NCBI GenBank assembly: GCA_910583965.1
Contig: CAJUAE010000077.1
Coordinates: 1 to 17,190, forward strand
Reading direction: 5' to 3'
Source of the DNA: an uncultured Lachnospiraceae bacterium
Lineage (GTDB): Bacteria > Bacillota > Clostridia > Lachnospirales > Lachnospiraceae
Length of the DNA stretch: 17,190 bases
Part shown: one piece after another, positions 7,598 through 15,243 of the stretch
Position numbering within the stretch: the stretch's first letter is position 1
Layout of the letters: every line of letters starts with the position of its first letter
Position numbers and translations under genes: made by a program
Notes under the pieces: model-generated
Database searches by the model: none
Seen by the model: only the letters and a program-made list of their open reading frames with translations
What the model was told of the DNA's origin: nothing

Positions 7598-7652
7598 TTT
7601 AGCGCGCTAAACTTAACGAGTATATTATAATTTAATTTTTTTTCTAACACAA
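7598..7652 (-). promoter_or_regulatory. gdhA promoter with leader palindrome
   Basis: Minus-strand -35 TTGTGT (7647-7652), 17-bp A-rich spacer, consensus -10 TATAAT (7624-7629). Start is predicted near 7617. Just inside the leader is a perfect 14-bp palindrome, TTTAGCGCGCTAAA (7598-7611), the only GC-rich spot in an otherwise very AT-rich region. Its position at about +7 to +20 suits a repressor roadblock. The binding protein is unknown. Confidence 0.65.
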
Positions 7653-7797
7653 CAAAAAATACACTGTCACAGCAAATTTTGTATAATTTACTAAAATTTA
7701 TTGAAATAATTTATGATTTTCAGTCTTATTTTACGTCTTTTCTGTGTGCTATCAAGTATTTTTTTATAAAAATACCGCAAACATCTGTTTTGTTTTT

Positions 7798-9582
7798 TTA
7801 CTTCACAACCTTTCCAGGCAGTGCATAGCGTTGTAGACACGCTTGGCACATTTTGTCAAATGCACTTCCTTCTTCCTTCTCCAACTGTTCCACATACTCA
7901 TGTGCATGTGTATCATCCTCATACAGTTGCATCATATTGATTGCAAGATTAGAACAATGGTCAGCAATTCGCTCGTAGTTATTTGTGATATCCGAAAGAA
8001 TAAAGCCCAATTCTGGTGTGCATTTTCCCTTTTTTAGCCGTTTCATATGACGCTTTTTCATTTCCTTCTGCAAAATATCAATCGCTTCTTCAAAAGGTTC
8101 AATTGCTTTTGCCGCCTCCATATCCTCTGTTCTCAAGACTTCTACAGAGGCGCTAACGATATCTCGAACCGCCTGTGAAAATACTTGTAACTCCTCAGTA
8201 GCCTTCTCCGAAAATTGTTGTTCTTTCTTATCCATTGTCTTTGCACAATCCACCAAATTTATAGCATGATCAGAGATTCGCTCCAAATCTCCTACACTGT
8301 GAAGAAGCATTGTAAGTTTTCTCGAATCTGGCTCACTTAAATTTCGGCTCGAAAGTTTCACCAAGTAACCACTAATTTCATCTTCATAACGATCCACTAG
8401 ACTTTCCATCTGCTCTACATCTTTTGCATTTTTCTTGTCATAGACAAACAAGTTATCTGCTGCCAAATTCAAAGCTTCCTTTGTAAGCTCTGCCATTTTC
8501 ATTGTATAAGAATATGCTTGCTCCAACGCAAAAGATGGTGTGTTCAAAAAACGCTCGTCCATCTTAGCAAACAGCTCATTCTCTTGTGCCTGACGTTCCT
8601 CCTCCTCATCTGGCTTAATTAAAATCAACGATAATTTCTCTAAAACATTTGCAAAGGGCAATAAAATCAAAGTTGCAGTCACATTAAACCCTGTATGCAC
8701 AAGCGCAATTCCAGCGCTGTCTGCCGCTTCCTCCATAAACTCAAAATTAATAAATGCATGTAAAATATAAAATACAATCAAAAAAATTGCTGTTCCAATC
8801 ACATTAAAAAGCAAATGAACAATCGAAGCACGCCGCGCATTTTTGCTCGCTCCAACACCTGACATCATCGCTGTGGCACATGTACCAATGTTCTGTCCAA
8901 GAATAATTGGTACAGCCGCTGCATAATTAATGCTTCCTGTCGCACACAGCGCCTGCAAAATACCAACAGATGCCGAAGAAGATTGAATAACTGCTGTAAT
9001 CAATGCACCTACAAGCAGTCCAAGGACCGGATTGGTAAACATTGTAAAAAGCCCCGTAAACCATGGAACTTGACTTAACGGTTTCATAGCTGATGACATT
9101 GTATCCATTCCTGTCATCAATATCGCAAATCCAACCAGAATCGAACCTAAATCGCGTTTTCTGCCATTTTTCAGAAAAAGAATAAACACCACACCAATCA
9201 CAGCCAGAATTGGTGAAAAAGAGGTTGGTTTAACAAGCTGCAAAAAAAAGTTATCACTCTCAATGCCAGTCAAACTCAAAAGCCATGAAGTGATAGTCGT
9301 TCCAACATTCGCACCCATAATAATTCCAATTGCCTGCGAAAGTTTCATTATACCTGAGTTTACAAAACCAACCACCATGACAGTAGTTGCAGATGAAGAT
9401 TGAATGACCGCTGTCACGCCTGCTCCCAACAACACAGCTTTAAGCCTGTTATTTGTCAAATTTTCAAGAACACGCTCAAGACGCCCACCAGAAAGCTTCT
9501 CAAGTCCCTCACTAAGAAGATGCATTCCATACAAAAACAGTGCAAGACCACCAATCATTGTCAACAAGTCAAAAAAATCCAT
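7798..9582 (-). CDS. Na/Pi cotransporter family protein with PhoU-like C-terminal domain
   Basis: Inner-membrane sodium-dependent phosphate transporter (NptA/YjbB type), involved in phosphate movement across the membrane. The membrane half shows two inverted Na/Pi repeats, each with the signature Gln-Ser-Ser-Ser: QSSSATT at residues 61-67 and QSSSASVG about 150 residues later. The partner loops are GANVGTT and GQNIGTC. From about residue 350 to 540 the protein becomes soluble and helical (PSFALEQAYSYTMKMAELTK, VDRYEDEISGY, LERISDHAINLVD, ERIADHCSNLA), which matches a PhoU-like helical domain. I start it at the ATG at 9580-9582 (MDFFDLL), because GGGAGG lies 5-6 nt before it. An upstream ATG at 9633 is in frame but has no ribosome binding site. 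Length from this start is 594 aa. Monocistronic. Confidence 0.9.
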   Translation of the reverse strand: MDFFDLLTMIGGLALFLYGMHLLSEGLEKLSGGRLERVLENLTNNRLKAVLLGAGVTAVIQSSSATTVMVVGFVNSGIMKLSQAIGIIMGANVGTTITSWLLSLTGIESDNFFLQLVKPTSFSPILAVIGVVFILFLKNGRKRDLGSILVGFAILMTGMDTMSSAMKPLSQVPWFTGLFTMFTNPVLGLLVGALITAVIQSSSASVGILQALCATGSINYAAAVPIILGQNIGTCATAMMSGVGASKNARRASIVHLLFNVIGTAIFLIVFYILHAFINFEFMEEAADSAGIALVHTGFNVTATLILLPFANVLEKLSLILIKPDEEEERQAQENELFAKMDERFLNTPSFALEQAYSYTMKMAELTKEALNLAADNLFVYDKKNAKDVEQMESLVDRYEDEISGYLVKLSSRNLSEPDSRKLTMLLHSVGDLERISDHAINLVDCAKTMDKKEQQFSEKATEELQVFSQAVRDIVSASVEVLRTEDMEAAKAIEPFEEAIDILQKEMKKRHMKRLKKGKCTPELGFILSDITNNYERIADHCSNLAINMMQLYEDDTHAHEYVEQLEKEEGSAFDKMCQACLQRYALPGKVVK

Positions 9583-9633
9583 AAATTCCTCCCAATCATT
9601 TCGATAGACTCTTGAAATCTTTTTACACTTCAT

Positions 9634-10234
9634 ATTACAAAATTTTTGTTAGAAACACATCAACTAATTCGTGTGTATCTAACAAAATATTTGCTGCAAA
9701 ACGAAGAAGATTGCGATAATCTATCTATTATAATTATTATCCTTATCTTGGCTGTGTCTTATACTATAAGATTGTTAGCAGAATACCAAAAATCAAGTAG
9801 AAAAAAGATTCATCTTTCTATACCAAACACAATTTCTGACCAAATAAAAATTCTTTCTTAACAGTTCTTAAACAATCAATAGAACGTCCACCCATACTTT
9901 CATTATAATCAGTACCATAAAAATTACAAGTATTATTTAATACAAAGTATAAAATCTGATTTTTGTTCCTATAAGACTTAGTATTTACTATTAACTCTAC
10001 AAAAAAGTACATATCTAGCAGATAAAAACCCATTTGTACAACAACTTGTTTCTTATATTAATTTAATAGCGTACTAAAACCTATTGCAAATAAAAATAAC
10101 ACAATATAATTTTAATTTGAATTTAAAAAATAATCCTTAATTTTAAATGGTTAAGAGATTTTTTGTATATTATATGTATATTTTTATTAAAATCTTTATC
10201 CATTTTATACTATTCATATTTGTATCACAATATC
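9634..10234. other. AT-rich gene-free stretch with one imperfect hairpin
   Basis: About 600 bp with no convincing gene. The two 71-codon frames here (9646-9861 plus, 9818-10033 minus) lack ribosome binding sites and recognisable content. The one structure is an imperfect hairpin upstream of the Na/Pi gene: arms 9644-9660 and 9671-9687, 15 of 17 pairs, 10-nt loop. It lies in the likely leader or promoter of that gene and could be an operator or attenuator. The stretch separates housekeeping genes from the accessory region, so it may hold a decayed element boundary. Confidence 0.5.
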
Positions 10235-10262
10235 AAAAGGACTGCTAATCGCAGCCCTTTTT
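10235..10262 (-). terminator. Terminator of the Rha-linked minus-strand group
   Basis: On the minus strand: AAAAGGGCTGC, loop GATTA, GCAGTCCTTTT. The stem is complete in RNA on this strand (with one G-U pair) but has an A-C mismatch on the other, so it serves leftward transcription. It directly follows the stop of the 43-aa ORF (10263-10265). Confidence 0.82.
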
Positions 10263-10394
10263 CTACGCCTTCCCCGACCTTTTCTGCCTCTTGACAATCG
10301 GCGTCAAGAACGGCAGCAGGTCAACACCGCAACCAGTATTACAATAAAAAACAGGAACCAATTCACTTTCGATTACTTTCATATTACTACTCAT
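10263..10394 (-). CDS. 43-aa ORF, last of the Rha-linked group
   Basis: Unrecognised short protein (starts MSSNMKVIESELVPVFY, ends KRQKRSGKA). Three points support it. Its ATG overlaps the stop of the upstream reading frame by four bases (ATGA), the arrangement of translational coupling. A purine-rich GAAGTGG lies upstream of the ATG. A rho-independent terminator begins right at its stop codon. An alternative start is the Met at 10382. The opening KVIESELVPV is reminiscent of the first residues of phage antirepressor-type proteins, but the rest does not follow such a domain, so it may be a truncated remnant of one. Function unknown. Confidence 0.5.
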   Translation of the reverse strand: MSSNMKVIESELVPVFYCNTGCGVDLLPFLTPIVKRQKRSGKA

Positions 10395-10933
10395 ATGTTT
10401 TCCACTTCTTTCACTAATCCTGTACCTACTAGACAGCCAAGATAAAATAGATAAACACTGCCAAAATCAGTTATGTTTTTAGGTGTCTTCTTTTTTCTGT
10501 CATACCCTGCGCAATATATCTGCTGCAAAAGCGCTTCATCATAATTGGCAATAGGGATTTCACTGTCTATCTGTTTTTCAATTAGCGGAATAATGGTCTT
10601 TGCTGTATCCTTTGCCTTTTGTTCTGTCTTCTATTTCATTCGCCATGTATGGGCGTCTAAAAGCTCTCTGCATGTGTGGTGTCCATATTTATAATACACA
10701 TAATCAAGAAATGGACCTTTTGCTTCATTATCAGCTACCCCATATTCTGGAAATAAAATCACTTCCAAGAATCCATCAATATCTTCTTGGGGCACTTTCT
10801 TGTTGACAAACAAAATCTCTCTCTTGTTGTCCACCATTGCGATAAACTCATCACGCTTCGCATGATACAGATTCTTCAAACGAAAAACAAGGTTCGCTGA
10901 AAGTTCTACTGGTTGAATTTTCTTTACTACCAT
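10391..10933 (-). pseudogene. Hypothetical phage/ICE gene interrupted by an amber codon
   Basis: Unrecognised. A frame starting MVVKKIQPVELSANLVFRLK ends after 100 codons at TAG (10631-10633), right after HTWRMK. The same frame then stays open for another 79 codons (KTEQKAKDTAKTIIPLIEKQ ... LVKEVENI) with convincing protein-like composition and no start codon of its own, ending in a TGA that overlaps the next ORF by four bases. The simplest reading is one 180-aa gene with a nonsense mutation. The alternative is two genes with a frameshift, since ATGGCGAATGAAATA near 10645 opens a different frame. The first ATG has no ribosome binding site and lies within about 15-25 bp of the inferred IS607 right end, so the insertion probably also removed its translation signals. 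Confidence 0.6.
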
Positions 10934-10939
10934 AATAAG

Positions 10940-11135
10940 ATTCTGCTACTCAAAATATGGACAAACCTATCCATACCGAGATGTTTCCTGTTTCAACCTA
11001 TATGCTTTTGATTATCCGAAGATATATCTACTCACAAAGTTCAAATGAAGTTCTTGAACTTCATTGTATAATCCACAGGCGTAAATTCCCGACTAGCCAT
11101 CGGTACATGTTTACATTAGCTTTCTTATGCTATGT
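10940..11135 (-). ncRNA. IS607 omegaRNA (TnpB guide RNA) region
   Basis: Downstream of tnpB on the minus strand, overlapping its 3' end, is a structured non-coding tract: the box at 11072-11088 shared with the orphan copy near 870, a 10-bp hairpin (arms 11044-11053 and 11056-11065), the sequence GAAACAGGAAACAT, and a terminal hairpin TATGGA-8-TCCATA (10956-10975). This is the layout of the right-end guide RNAs used by TnpB nucleases. The guide would be flanking host sequence beyond about 10945. The exact 5' and 3' ends are inferred. Confidence 0.6.
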
Positions 11136-12295
11136 TGTAAGTTTTTGCATCTCTCAAATTAAGACTTGCGTTGTAATCCCTGTCTGCCACATATCCACAT
11201 TTGCATTTATAAGTTCTGTCAGAAAGTTTCAAATCTTTCTTTATATTCCCACAACAATGACACAACTTGGAAGATGGATAAAAACTGTCAACAATCCTTA
11301 ATTCTATTCCGTTTTCTTCACACTTATTTTTCAGTTTTGTCCTAAAGTCATAAAAACTCTGCGAACCAACGGCTTTGGATAGATGCCTGTTCTTCATCAT
11401 TCCCGACACATTCAAATCTTCAATGGTTACATATGACGGCTTGGCTTTCGCTATCTCATTCACGCATTTATTGACATAATCCGTTCGGATATTATCTATC
11501 CTCTGATGAAGTCTTTGTACCTTTATGGTCTGTTTTTGGATATTCTGTCGAGTAGCTTCTCCTTTCTTTTTTGAACGCTTTTTGTAGTTTTCGTATTTCC
11601 TCGAAAGACGGCGTTGTTCTCGCTTCAATTTCTTTTCAAGTTTCTTTACTTTTGCTGTTTTGTTGATGTTCTTCTTAATTACCCCATTGCTCATAACGGC
11701 AAATTCTTTGATTCCTAAGTCGATTCCTAATCCTGAATCATTTAACCGCGGCTTTTTTAGGTTCTTCTTCCTCCACTAATACAGATACATAATATCTTCC
11801 TGCCTTGCATGATATCGTTCCGCTTTTAATGACTTTGCCTGATTTTGTAGTAGGAATATAGCCTTTTTCTTTTATTCCAACCCAGCCAAGCGTTGGAATT
11901 TTTATCCTGTGACGTTCGCATTTAATGATTGCTTTAACATCTGTTTTTACAAAGTACATCTTTACATCGGATTTCCCTTTCTTTTTGAATTTTGGAAAAC
12001 CGCTTTGATGTTTGAAAAACCATCTGAACGCCTTTTCTGCGTTCATAATGCTTTGCTTTACCGATTTTGAGCTTACTTCTTTTATCCATTCCTTATCAGG
12101 ATTTTCTTTCAGATATACATTGTTGAGCCACTTTGAAAATTCCATCCCTGATACAAATTCCTTTTCTTTTTCGTACTCTTCTTTATTATGTGCAAGATAA
12201 AGATTGTAAACATACCGACAGACGCCGATTGTTTTATGAATGACCAGTATCTGTTCCTGCGTTGGGTTTATTTCCGTTTTGTAACTCTTTAGCAA
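11125..12295 (-). pseudogene. tnpB: TnpB RNA-guided nuclease, one frameshift
   Basis: RuvC-type RNA-guided DNA nuclease of IS607, ancestor-like to Cas12. The N-terminal part (185 codons, MLKSYKTEINPTQEQ) carries the usual helix-turn-helix-like and wedge regions and ends early at VEEEEPKKAAVK. The rest continues in another frame with LNDSGLGIDLGIKEFAV, containing the first RuvC aspartate, then VTIEDLNVSGM (RuvC glutamate), a zinc finger CHCC ... CKCG, and DRDYNASLNL (last RuvC aspartate). All catalytic residues survive. The break maps to a run of six A (T6 on plus, 11753-11758); with five A the frame reads PKKPRLNDSG, as in relatives. So it is a one-base slip: a recent mutation, or possibly rescued by transcriptional slippage. 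Its start lies 62 nt inside tnpA. Confidence 0.85.
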
Positions 12296-12905
12296 TTTCC
12301 TTGTCCTCCTTTATCTGGTTTTTGTATTTCCTTAATCCATATAATCTACAACCAAACACATGCAAGATTGATATAATGTCTTGAACAAGTTCTTCATTAG
12401 GCGAAAGAGTTTCATTATTTACGATAATTATTTTAGTATTGAATTTCTCACAAAATTTTTCAAACCAATCATAACCAAAACGGATGAATCTATCTTTATT
12501 AGTGATTACTATTGTCTTTATTCTATTTCCCATAACATCATCTAATAATTTATTCCATTTTTTCCGATTGTAATTTAATCCACTTCCGAAATCTTCAATA
12601 CATTGATTTACAATAATACCCTTTGCATTGCAAAACTGTTTTAAAAAATCCACTTGATTTTGCAAATCATCTTTTTGATTTTTTGTAGAAACCCTTGCAT
12701 AAATCACTATATCTCTTATATCGTTCTCTGTTTGTATCCCTTTAAATTGTAAATACTGGTCATAAGTATAATACCTTCTATCAGTAGGAGTACGGTTCGC
12801 TTTTAATATCCCATCTCTGTCCCAGCGTTGCAAAGTTTTAACAGACACTCCTAATAATTCAGCAAAATCCTTTAGTTTATAATTTGTGATACTTGACGTG
12901 TTCAT
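12234..12905 (-). CDS. tnpA: IS607 transposase, serine recombinase
   Basis: Catalyses insertion and excision of the IS through a serine-DNA intermediate. The 223-aa protein has the IS607 architecture: an N-terminal MerR-like helix-turn-helix (residues 8-55, LKDFAELLGVSVKTLQRWDR and RRYYTYDQY), then a resolvase catalytic domain starting DIVIYARVSTKNQKDDLQNQ with nucleophile S73, and the conserved DRFIRFG. The ATG is preceded by AGAGGAGA at good spacing. It appears intact. Its 3' end overlaps tnpB by 62 nt in another frame, the normal IS607 arrangement. With an intact TnpA the element may still move even though TnpB is frameshifted. Confidence 0.93.
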   Translation of the reverse strand: MNTSSITNYKLKDFAELLGVSVKTLQRWDRDGILKANRTPTDRRYYTYDQYLQFKGIQTENDIRDIVIYARVSTKNQKDDLQNQVDFLKQFCNAKGIIVNQCIEDFGSGLNYNRKKWNKLLDDVMGNRIKTIVITNKDRFIRFGYDWFEKFCEKFNTKIIIVNNETLSPNEELVQDIISILHVFGCRLYGLRKYKNQIKEDKEIAKELQNGNKPNAGTDTGHS

Positions 12906-12975
12906 AAAATTATCTCCTCTCTTTTATAAACACGTTCTATAATATTTAAACATATTTGTCTACTATTTTAATCGC

Positions 12976-13425
12976 CTATACTTCCTCCACGCCAAACTGC
13001 GCCGATACCTTCTTAAAGTTCTCCGCAATCTTATGCGGCGCTAGGTTTTGTCGGACTGCAACTTTGTCCATGATTTTAAGGTAACTGGCTAGTTCGCCAA
13101 GGGATATATCAGAGGGGTTGATAATTGTTAGTTCGTCCTCCATCTCATGAAAACGGTTGATGTACCGCGCGGTGAACTCTGTGCCTTTTTGCCCTGTCAG
13201 TTTGTGGGCGATAAACTCACAGCCTTTCTTGGTGACAAGGTAGCAAGGCATTGTCTTATTCTGTTCTGTGATATAGGTTGATTCTGTGAAGAAATCGGAG
13301 AGTCCAATTTTGGCTTCTCCTAATTGGGACACATAATTCCGAATATCTCTCAATAATTTAGAATGGTCTTTACCAACCATCTGCGATACCTCAATAGATG
13401 TAAGAACCTGTCCGATTTTAGACAT
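12976..13425 (-). CDS. Rha-family phage regulatory protein
   Basis: A 149-aa DNA-binding protein of the Rha family found in prophages and integrative elements, where it acts in lysis/lysogeny or host-factor control. The Rha domain spans about residues 8-100: LTSIEVSQMVGKDHSKLLRD, YITEQNKTMPCYLVTKKGCE, and KGTEFTARYINRFHEMEDEL. The C-terminus (ISLGELASYLKIMDKVAVRQ ... FGVEEV) is a short helical tail. The start is the ATG at 13423-13425, which follows AGGAGGT; an open upstream extension lacks such a signal. A candidate promoter is TTGACA (13486-13491), 18 bp, TCTTAT (13462-13467). The IS607 element begins within a few bases of the stop codon, so the original C-terminus could have been cut. Confidence 0.85.
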   Translation of the reverse strand: MSKIGQVLTSIEVSQMVGKDHSKLLRDIRNYVSQLGEAKIGLSDFFTESTYITEQNKTMPCYLVTKKGCEFIAHKLTGQKGTEFTARYINRFHEMEDELTIINPSDISLGELASYLKIMDKVAVRQNLAPHKIAENFKKVSAQFGVEEV

Positions 13426-13513
13426 AATGATACCTCCTATGAAAAATATGTTGATTTTCCCATAAGAGGCTGATATAATAATACTTGTCAATCTCTTGTG
13501 GGATTGGTGCCTT

Positions 13514-13553
13514 GAGTAGTCGTATCGGGTCGTCAAACTGGAAACGGCTACTC
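13514..13553 (+). other. Hairpin over the 3' end of the RHH gene
   Basis: Arms 13514-13523 and 13544-13553 pair over 10 bp in plus-strand RNA (one U-G pair; A-C mismatch on minus) and are followed by TTTTAATTTTC. It would work as a terminator only for a plus-strand transcript, but no plus-strand gene leads into it. An antisense RNA or a fortuitous structure are both possible. Confidence 0.3.
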
Positions 13554-13709
13554 TTTTAATTTTCTTATTCCTCGTCTGATAGCTTCTGCTTTTTCGACTT
13601 TCTCTTTCTCACAATACTCTTTCAGTATTTCTGAGTGTTCCCTATCAAGCCTTACAGTTACCTGTTCAGATTTAGGATTGTCAGACTTTGGTCTGCCCAT
13701 TTGTGACAT
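13548..13709 (-). CDS. Small ribbon-helix-helix (CopG/Arc-like) regulator, 53 aa
   Basis: A short DNA-binding protein. The frame opens MSQMGRPKSDNPKSEQVTVR: the strand EQVTVRLD is the DNA-contacting beta strand, followed by two helices (REHSEILKEYCEKEK and KAEAIRRGIRKLK). The motif AEAIRRGI is typical of the second helix of RHH proteins on plasmids, phages and ICEs. AGGTG precedes the first ATG; a second ATG at 13700 (MGRPKSD) is possible. The promoter at 13747-13775 is flanked by direct repeats, suggesting autoregulation. It lies just upstream of the Rha gene and is probably part of the same mobile module. Confidence 0.85.
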   Translation of the reverse strand: MSQMGRPKSDNPKSEQVTVRLDREHSEILKEYCEKEKVEKAEAIRRGIRKLKE

Positions 13710-13729
13710 ATTCTTTTCACCTCACTTTT

Positions 13730-13775
13730 TGAATGTCACTAAGTATAGTATAGTTTATGAATGTCAAAAAGTCAA
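13730..13775 (-). promoter_or_regulatory. RHH-gene promoter with direct-repeat operator
   Basis: Minus strand: -35 TTGACT (13770-13775), 17 bp, -10 TATACT (13747-13752). Two copies of TGACATTCA (plus-strand 13730-13738 and 13758-13766) are 28 bp apart, one inside the -35/-10 spacer and one downstream of the -10. RHH repressors usually bind such short repeats at their own promoters, so this is a candidate autoregulatory site. Confidence 0.6.
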
Positions 13776-13786
13776 TACCCAAAATT

Positions 13787-13814
13787 AAAAAAAACAGCAG
13801 ATTTTTTCTACTGT
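13787..13814 (-). terminator. Terminator, copy A of a duplicated cassette
   Basis: On the minus strand ACAGTAG-7-CTGCTGT is followed by a run of eight T. It lies just upstream of the RHH promoter. The same terminator with the same downstream TAATTTTGGGTATTGAC continuation occurs at 16584-16627. The minus-strand gene it once served is no longer visible beyond a short tail ending in ...YLKRKGQ-stop near 13823. Confidence 0.65.
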
Positions 13815-13956
13815 CCTTTTCTCTTTAAGTAACACTCTATCATTTCCTTTCAATGCCCATACAAAATCAATATATTTTTGTCAATAGTTTTACTTACGGC
13901 TTTATTTTATTGGCACTTAATGATATACTTATAATTAAAACACTAGGAGGTATACC
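13815..13956. promoter_or_regulatory. Promoter of the 404-aa gene and a minus-strand gene tail
   Basis: Plus strand: -35 TTATTG (13907-13912), 17 bp, consensus -10 TATAAT (13930-13935), then AGGAGG and the ATG at 13957. The lower part of this interval contains, on the minus strand, a short frame ending KRKGQ-stop just before the terminator, probably the last codons of a lost gene. Confidence 0.55.
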
Positions 13957-15171
13957 ATGAGTATTTTTGATTTCTTCCATAAAAAGCAGACTATTCCACA
14001 CCATACTTGTGAAACCATTAAACGACAAATACAGATTTTAACAGAAAGCATAAATCTTGTGAACGATTCCTGCGATGTCCAAACTGTTTTGAAACAATAT
14101 GATATCACCTGCCAGACATTAGAACATCTGTCAAAATATACAGATGAAGAAATGCAGGCAGCGGGTTTTAAAACTCTCGGTTCATTATCAGAATCCCTTT
14201 CTAATATATTAGCTGATAAGGAAAACATTATCAATCAAGCCATACAACGAAACTTTGACAAGGAAATTGATTCACTTACTACAACTGATGGAAAAGCAAA
14301 GGCTCTTGACACTTTGTATAACTCCATACGCATCATGGATGGACTAGATAGTGTAAACATTTCTTTTTTAGATGCCCTATATCAGGAGCGAAAAAACAAT
14401 CTTTGTATAACAATACAATTTGGACAGTTCACGCCTCTACCAAGTAAACAGTTCAAAACACAAACTGGTCTCGACATTGAATCAGAAGAATATGTTCAAT
14501 TGTCAACATCTGGTGACGAAAATGTATGTCCCATGTGCGCACAATTTGAAGGAAAAATATTCCCTGTTAATGATGCCCCGAAACTTCCCTTGTGCCCAAG
14601 TTGTGCATGTGCCTATATGTACTACTATAAAAATGATTTACCAAGTAATGCAGTAATCAGTCATAAGAATGATTTTATTTTGCCATCAAAACATACCCCT
14701 TTATTTTATAAGCATCAGCAGATCATTTATAATGAACCTGACATTAACAAACAAATACGCTTATGTGAAAACGACTTAAATAAATTATCTGAATTTATGA
14801 CCCCATATATTAATGCTAATTTTAATGCCCCACAAGAATTGGTTTGTAGAGATTTGCTTCCTGAACTCTATATGCGGCTTGGAAAATGGGACAAGGCAGA
14901 AAAAGCAATCAAGCGATGCATTGAAGCTAATGCCTATTATCCTGATAATGGTTCTGAGGAACTTCTTTATTTGACTACTTTTCGCAAAGTCGCCACACAG
15001 GCTATTTCTTACATAACACAGAATCCTGGATGTCTTCAGCGAAACATTTATAAAGCATTACCCTATGAAGCAGACGAAAAAGAATGTTTAAAACATTTTC
15101 TTCGAAACAGCCTGTTAATCACCAAAGAAAAATTTAATAATACAAACAAACTGTATATCCCAAAAGCATAA
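13957..15171 (+). CDS. 404-aa protein with MuF-like zinc-knuckle motif and C-terminal winged helix
   Basis: Function unknown. Three regions can be told apart. The N-terminus (about 1-115) is helical, opening MSIFDFFHKKQ with a Q-x-L-TES-NLVN block, like a family of phage/ICE-linked proteins in Firmicutes. The middle (about 185-225) has SGDENVCPMCAQFEGKIFPV ... LPLCPSCACAY, closely shaped like the C-terminal metal-binding signature of SPP1 gp7/MuF head-morphogenesis proteins (DxRxCxxCxxxxGkxf ... PxHxxCRC), though the histidine is replaced. The C-terminus (about 300-404) has a TPR-like helix pair (MRLGKWDKAEKAIKRCIEAN), then a winged-helix-like NPGCLQRNIYKALPYEADEK. It has a strong AGGAGG site and its own promoter, and is the only plus-strand gene of the accessory region. 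No signal peptide. It is not simply a capsid protein. Confidence 0.7.
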   Translation: MSIFDFFHKKQTIPHHTCETIKRQIQILTESINLVNDSCDVQTVLKQYDITCQTLEHLSKYTDEEMQAAGFKTLGSLSESLSNILADKENIINQAIQRNFDKEIDSLTTTDGKAKALDTLYNSIRIMDGLDSVNISFLDALYQERKNNLCITIQFGQFTPLPSKQFKTQTGLDIESEEYVQLSTSGDENVCPMCAQFEGKIFPVNDAPKLPLCPSCACAYMYYYKNDLPSNAVISHKNDFILPSKHTPLFYKHQQIIYNEPDINKQIRLCENDLNKLSEFMTPYINANFNAPQELVCRDLLPELYMRLGKWDKAEKAIKRCIEANAYYPDNGSEELLYLTTFRKVATQAISYITQNPGCLQRNIYKALPYEADEKECLKHFLRNSLLITKEKFNNTNKLYIPKA

Positions 15172-15243
15172 ACCTATGTTTGTGCTTTCGGTACTTCATT
15201 TTATCGTAATAATTCTTCTTTGTCATTATTTACAAGATTTAAA

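Larger units (their letters stand above)
10945..12965 (-). mobile_element. IS607-family insertion sequence
   Basis: About 2 kb holding tnpA (serine recombinase), an overlapping tnpB and a 3' omegaRNA, the full set of an IS607-group element. It lies between the stop of the Rha gene (12976) and the unknown gene starting at 10933, both on the same strand, so it appears to split a co-directional gene group. IS607 elements have no terminal inverted repeats and make no long target duplications, so the ends given are approximate. Confidence 0.82.

Noticed and set aside
9646..10033. Two 71-codon frames in the AT-rich gap
   Set aside because: No ribosome binding site, no recognisable domain, mostly AT-driven residues; kept only as a note in the gap entry.
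10957..11301. 114-codon plus-strand frame over the tnpB 3' end
   Set aside because: It runs through the omegaRNA hairpins and antisense to tnpB; coincidental.
11738..11765. Classical -1 programmed frameshift at the tnpB break
   Set aside because: The restored frame needs the equivalent of one A removed (+1 direction), and the zero-frame codons do not form an X-XXY-YYZ slip site; transcriptional slippage or mutation fits better.
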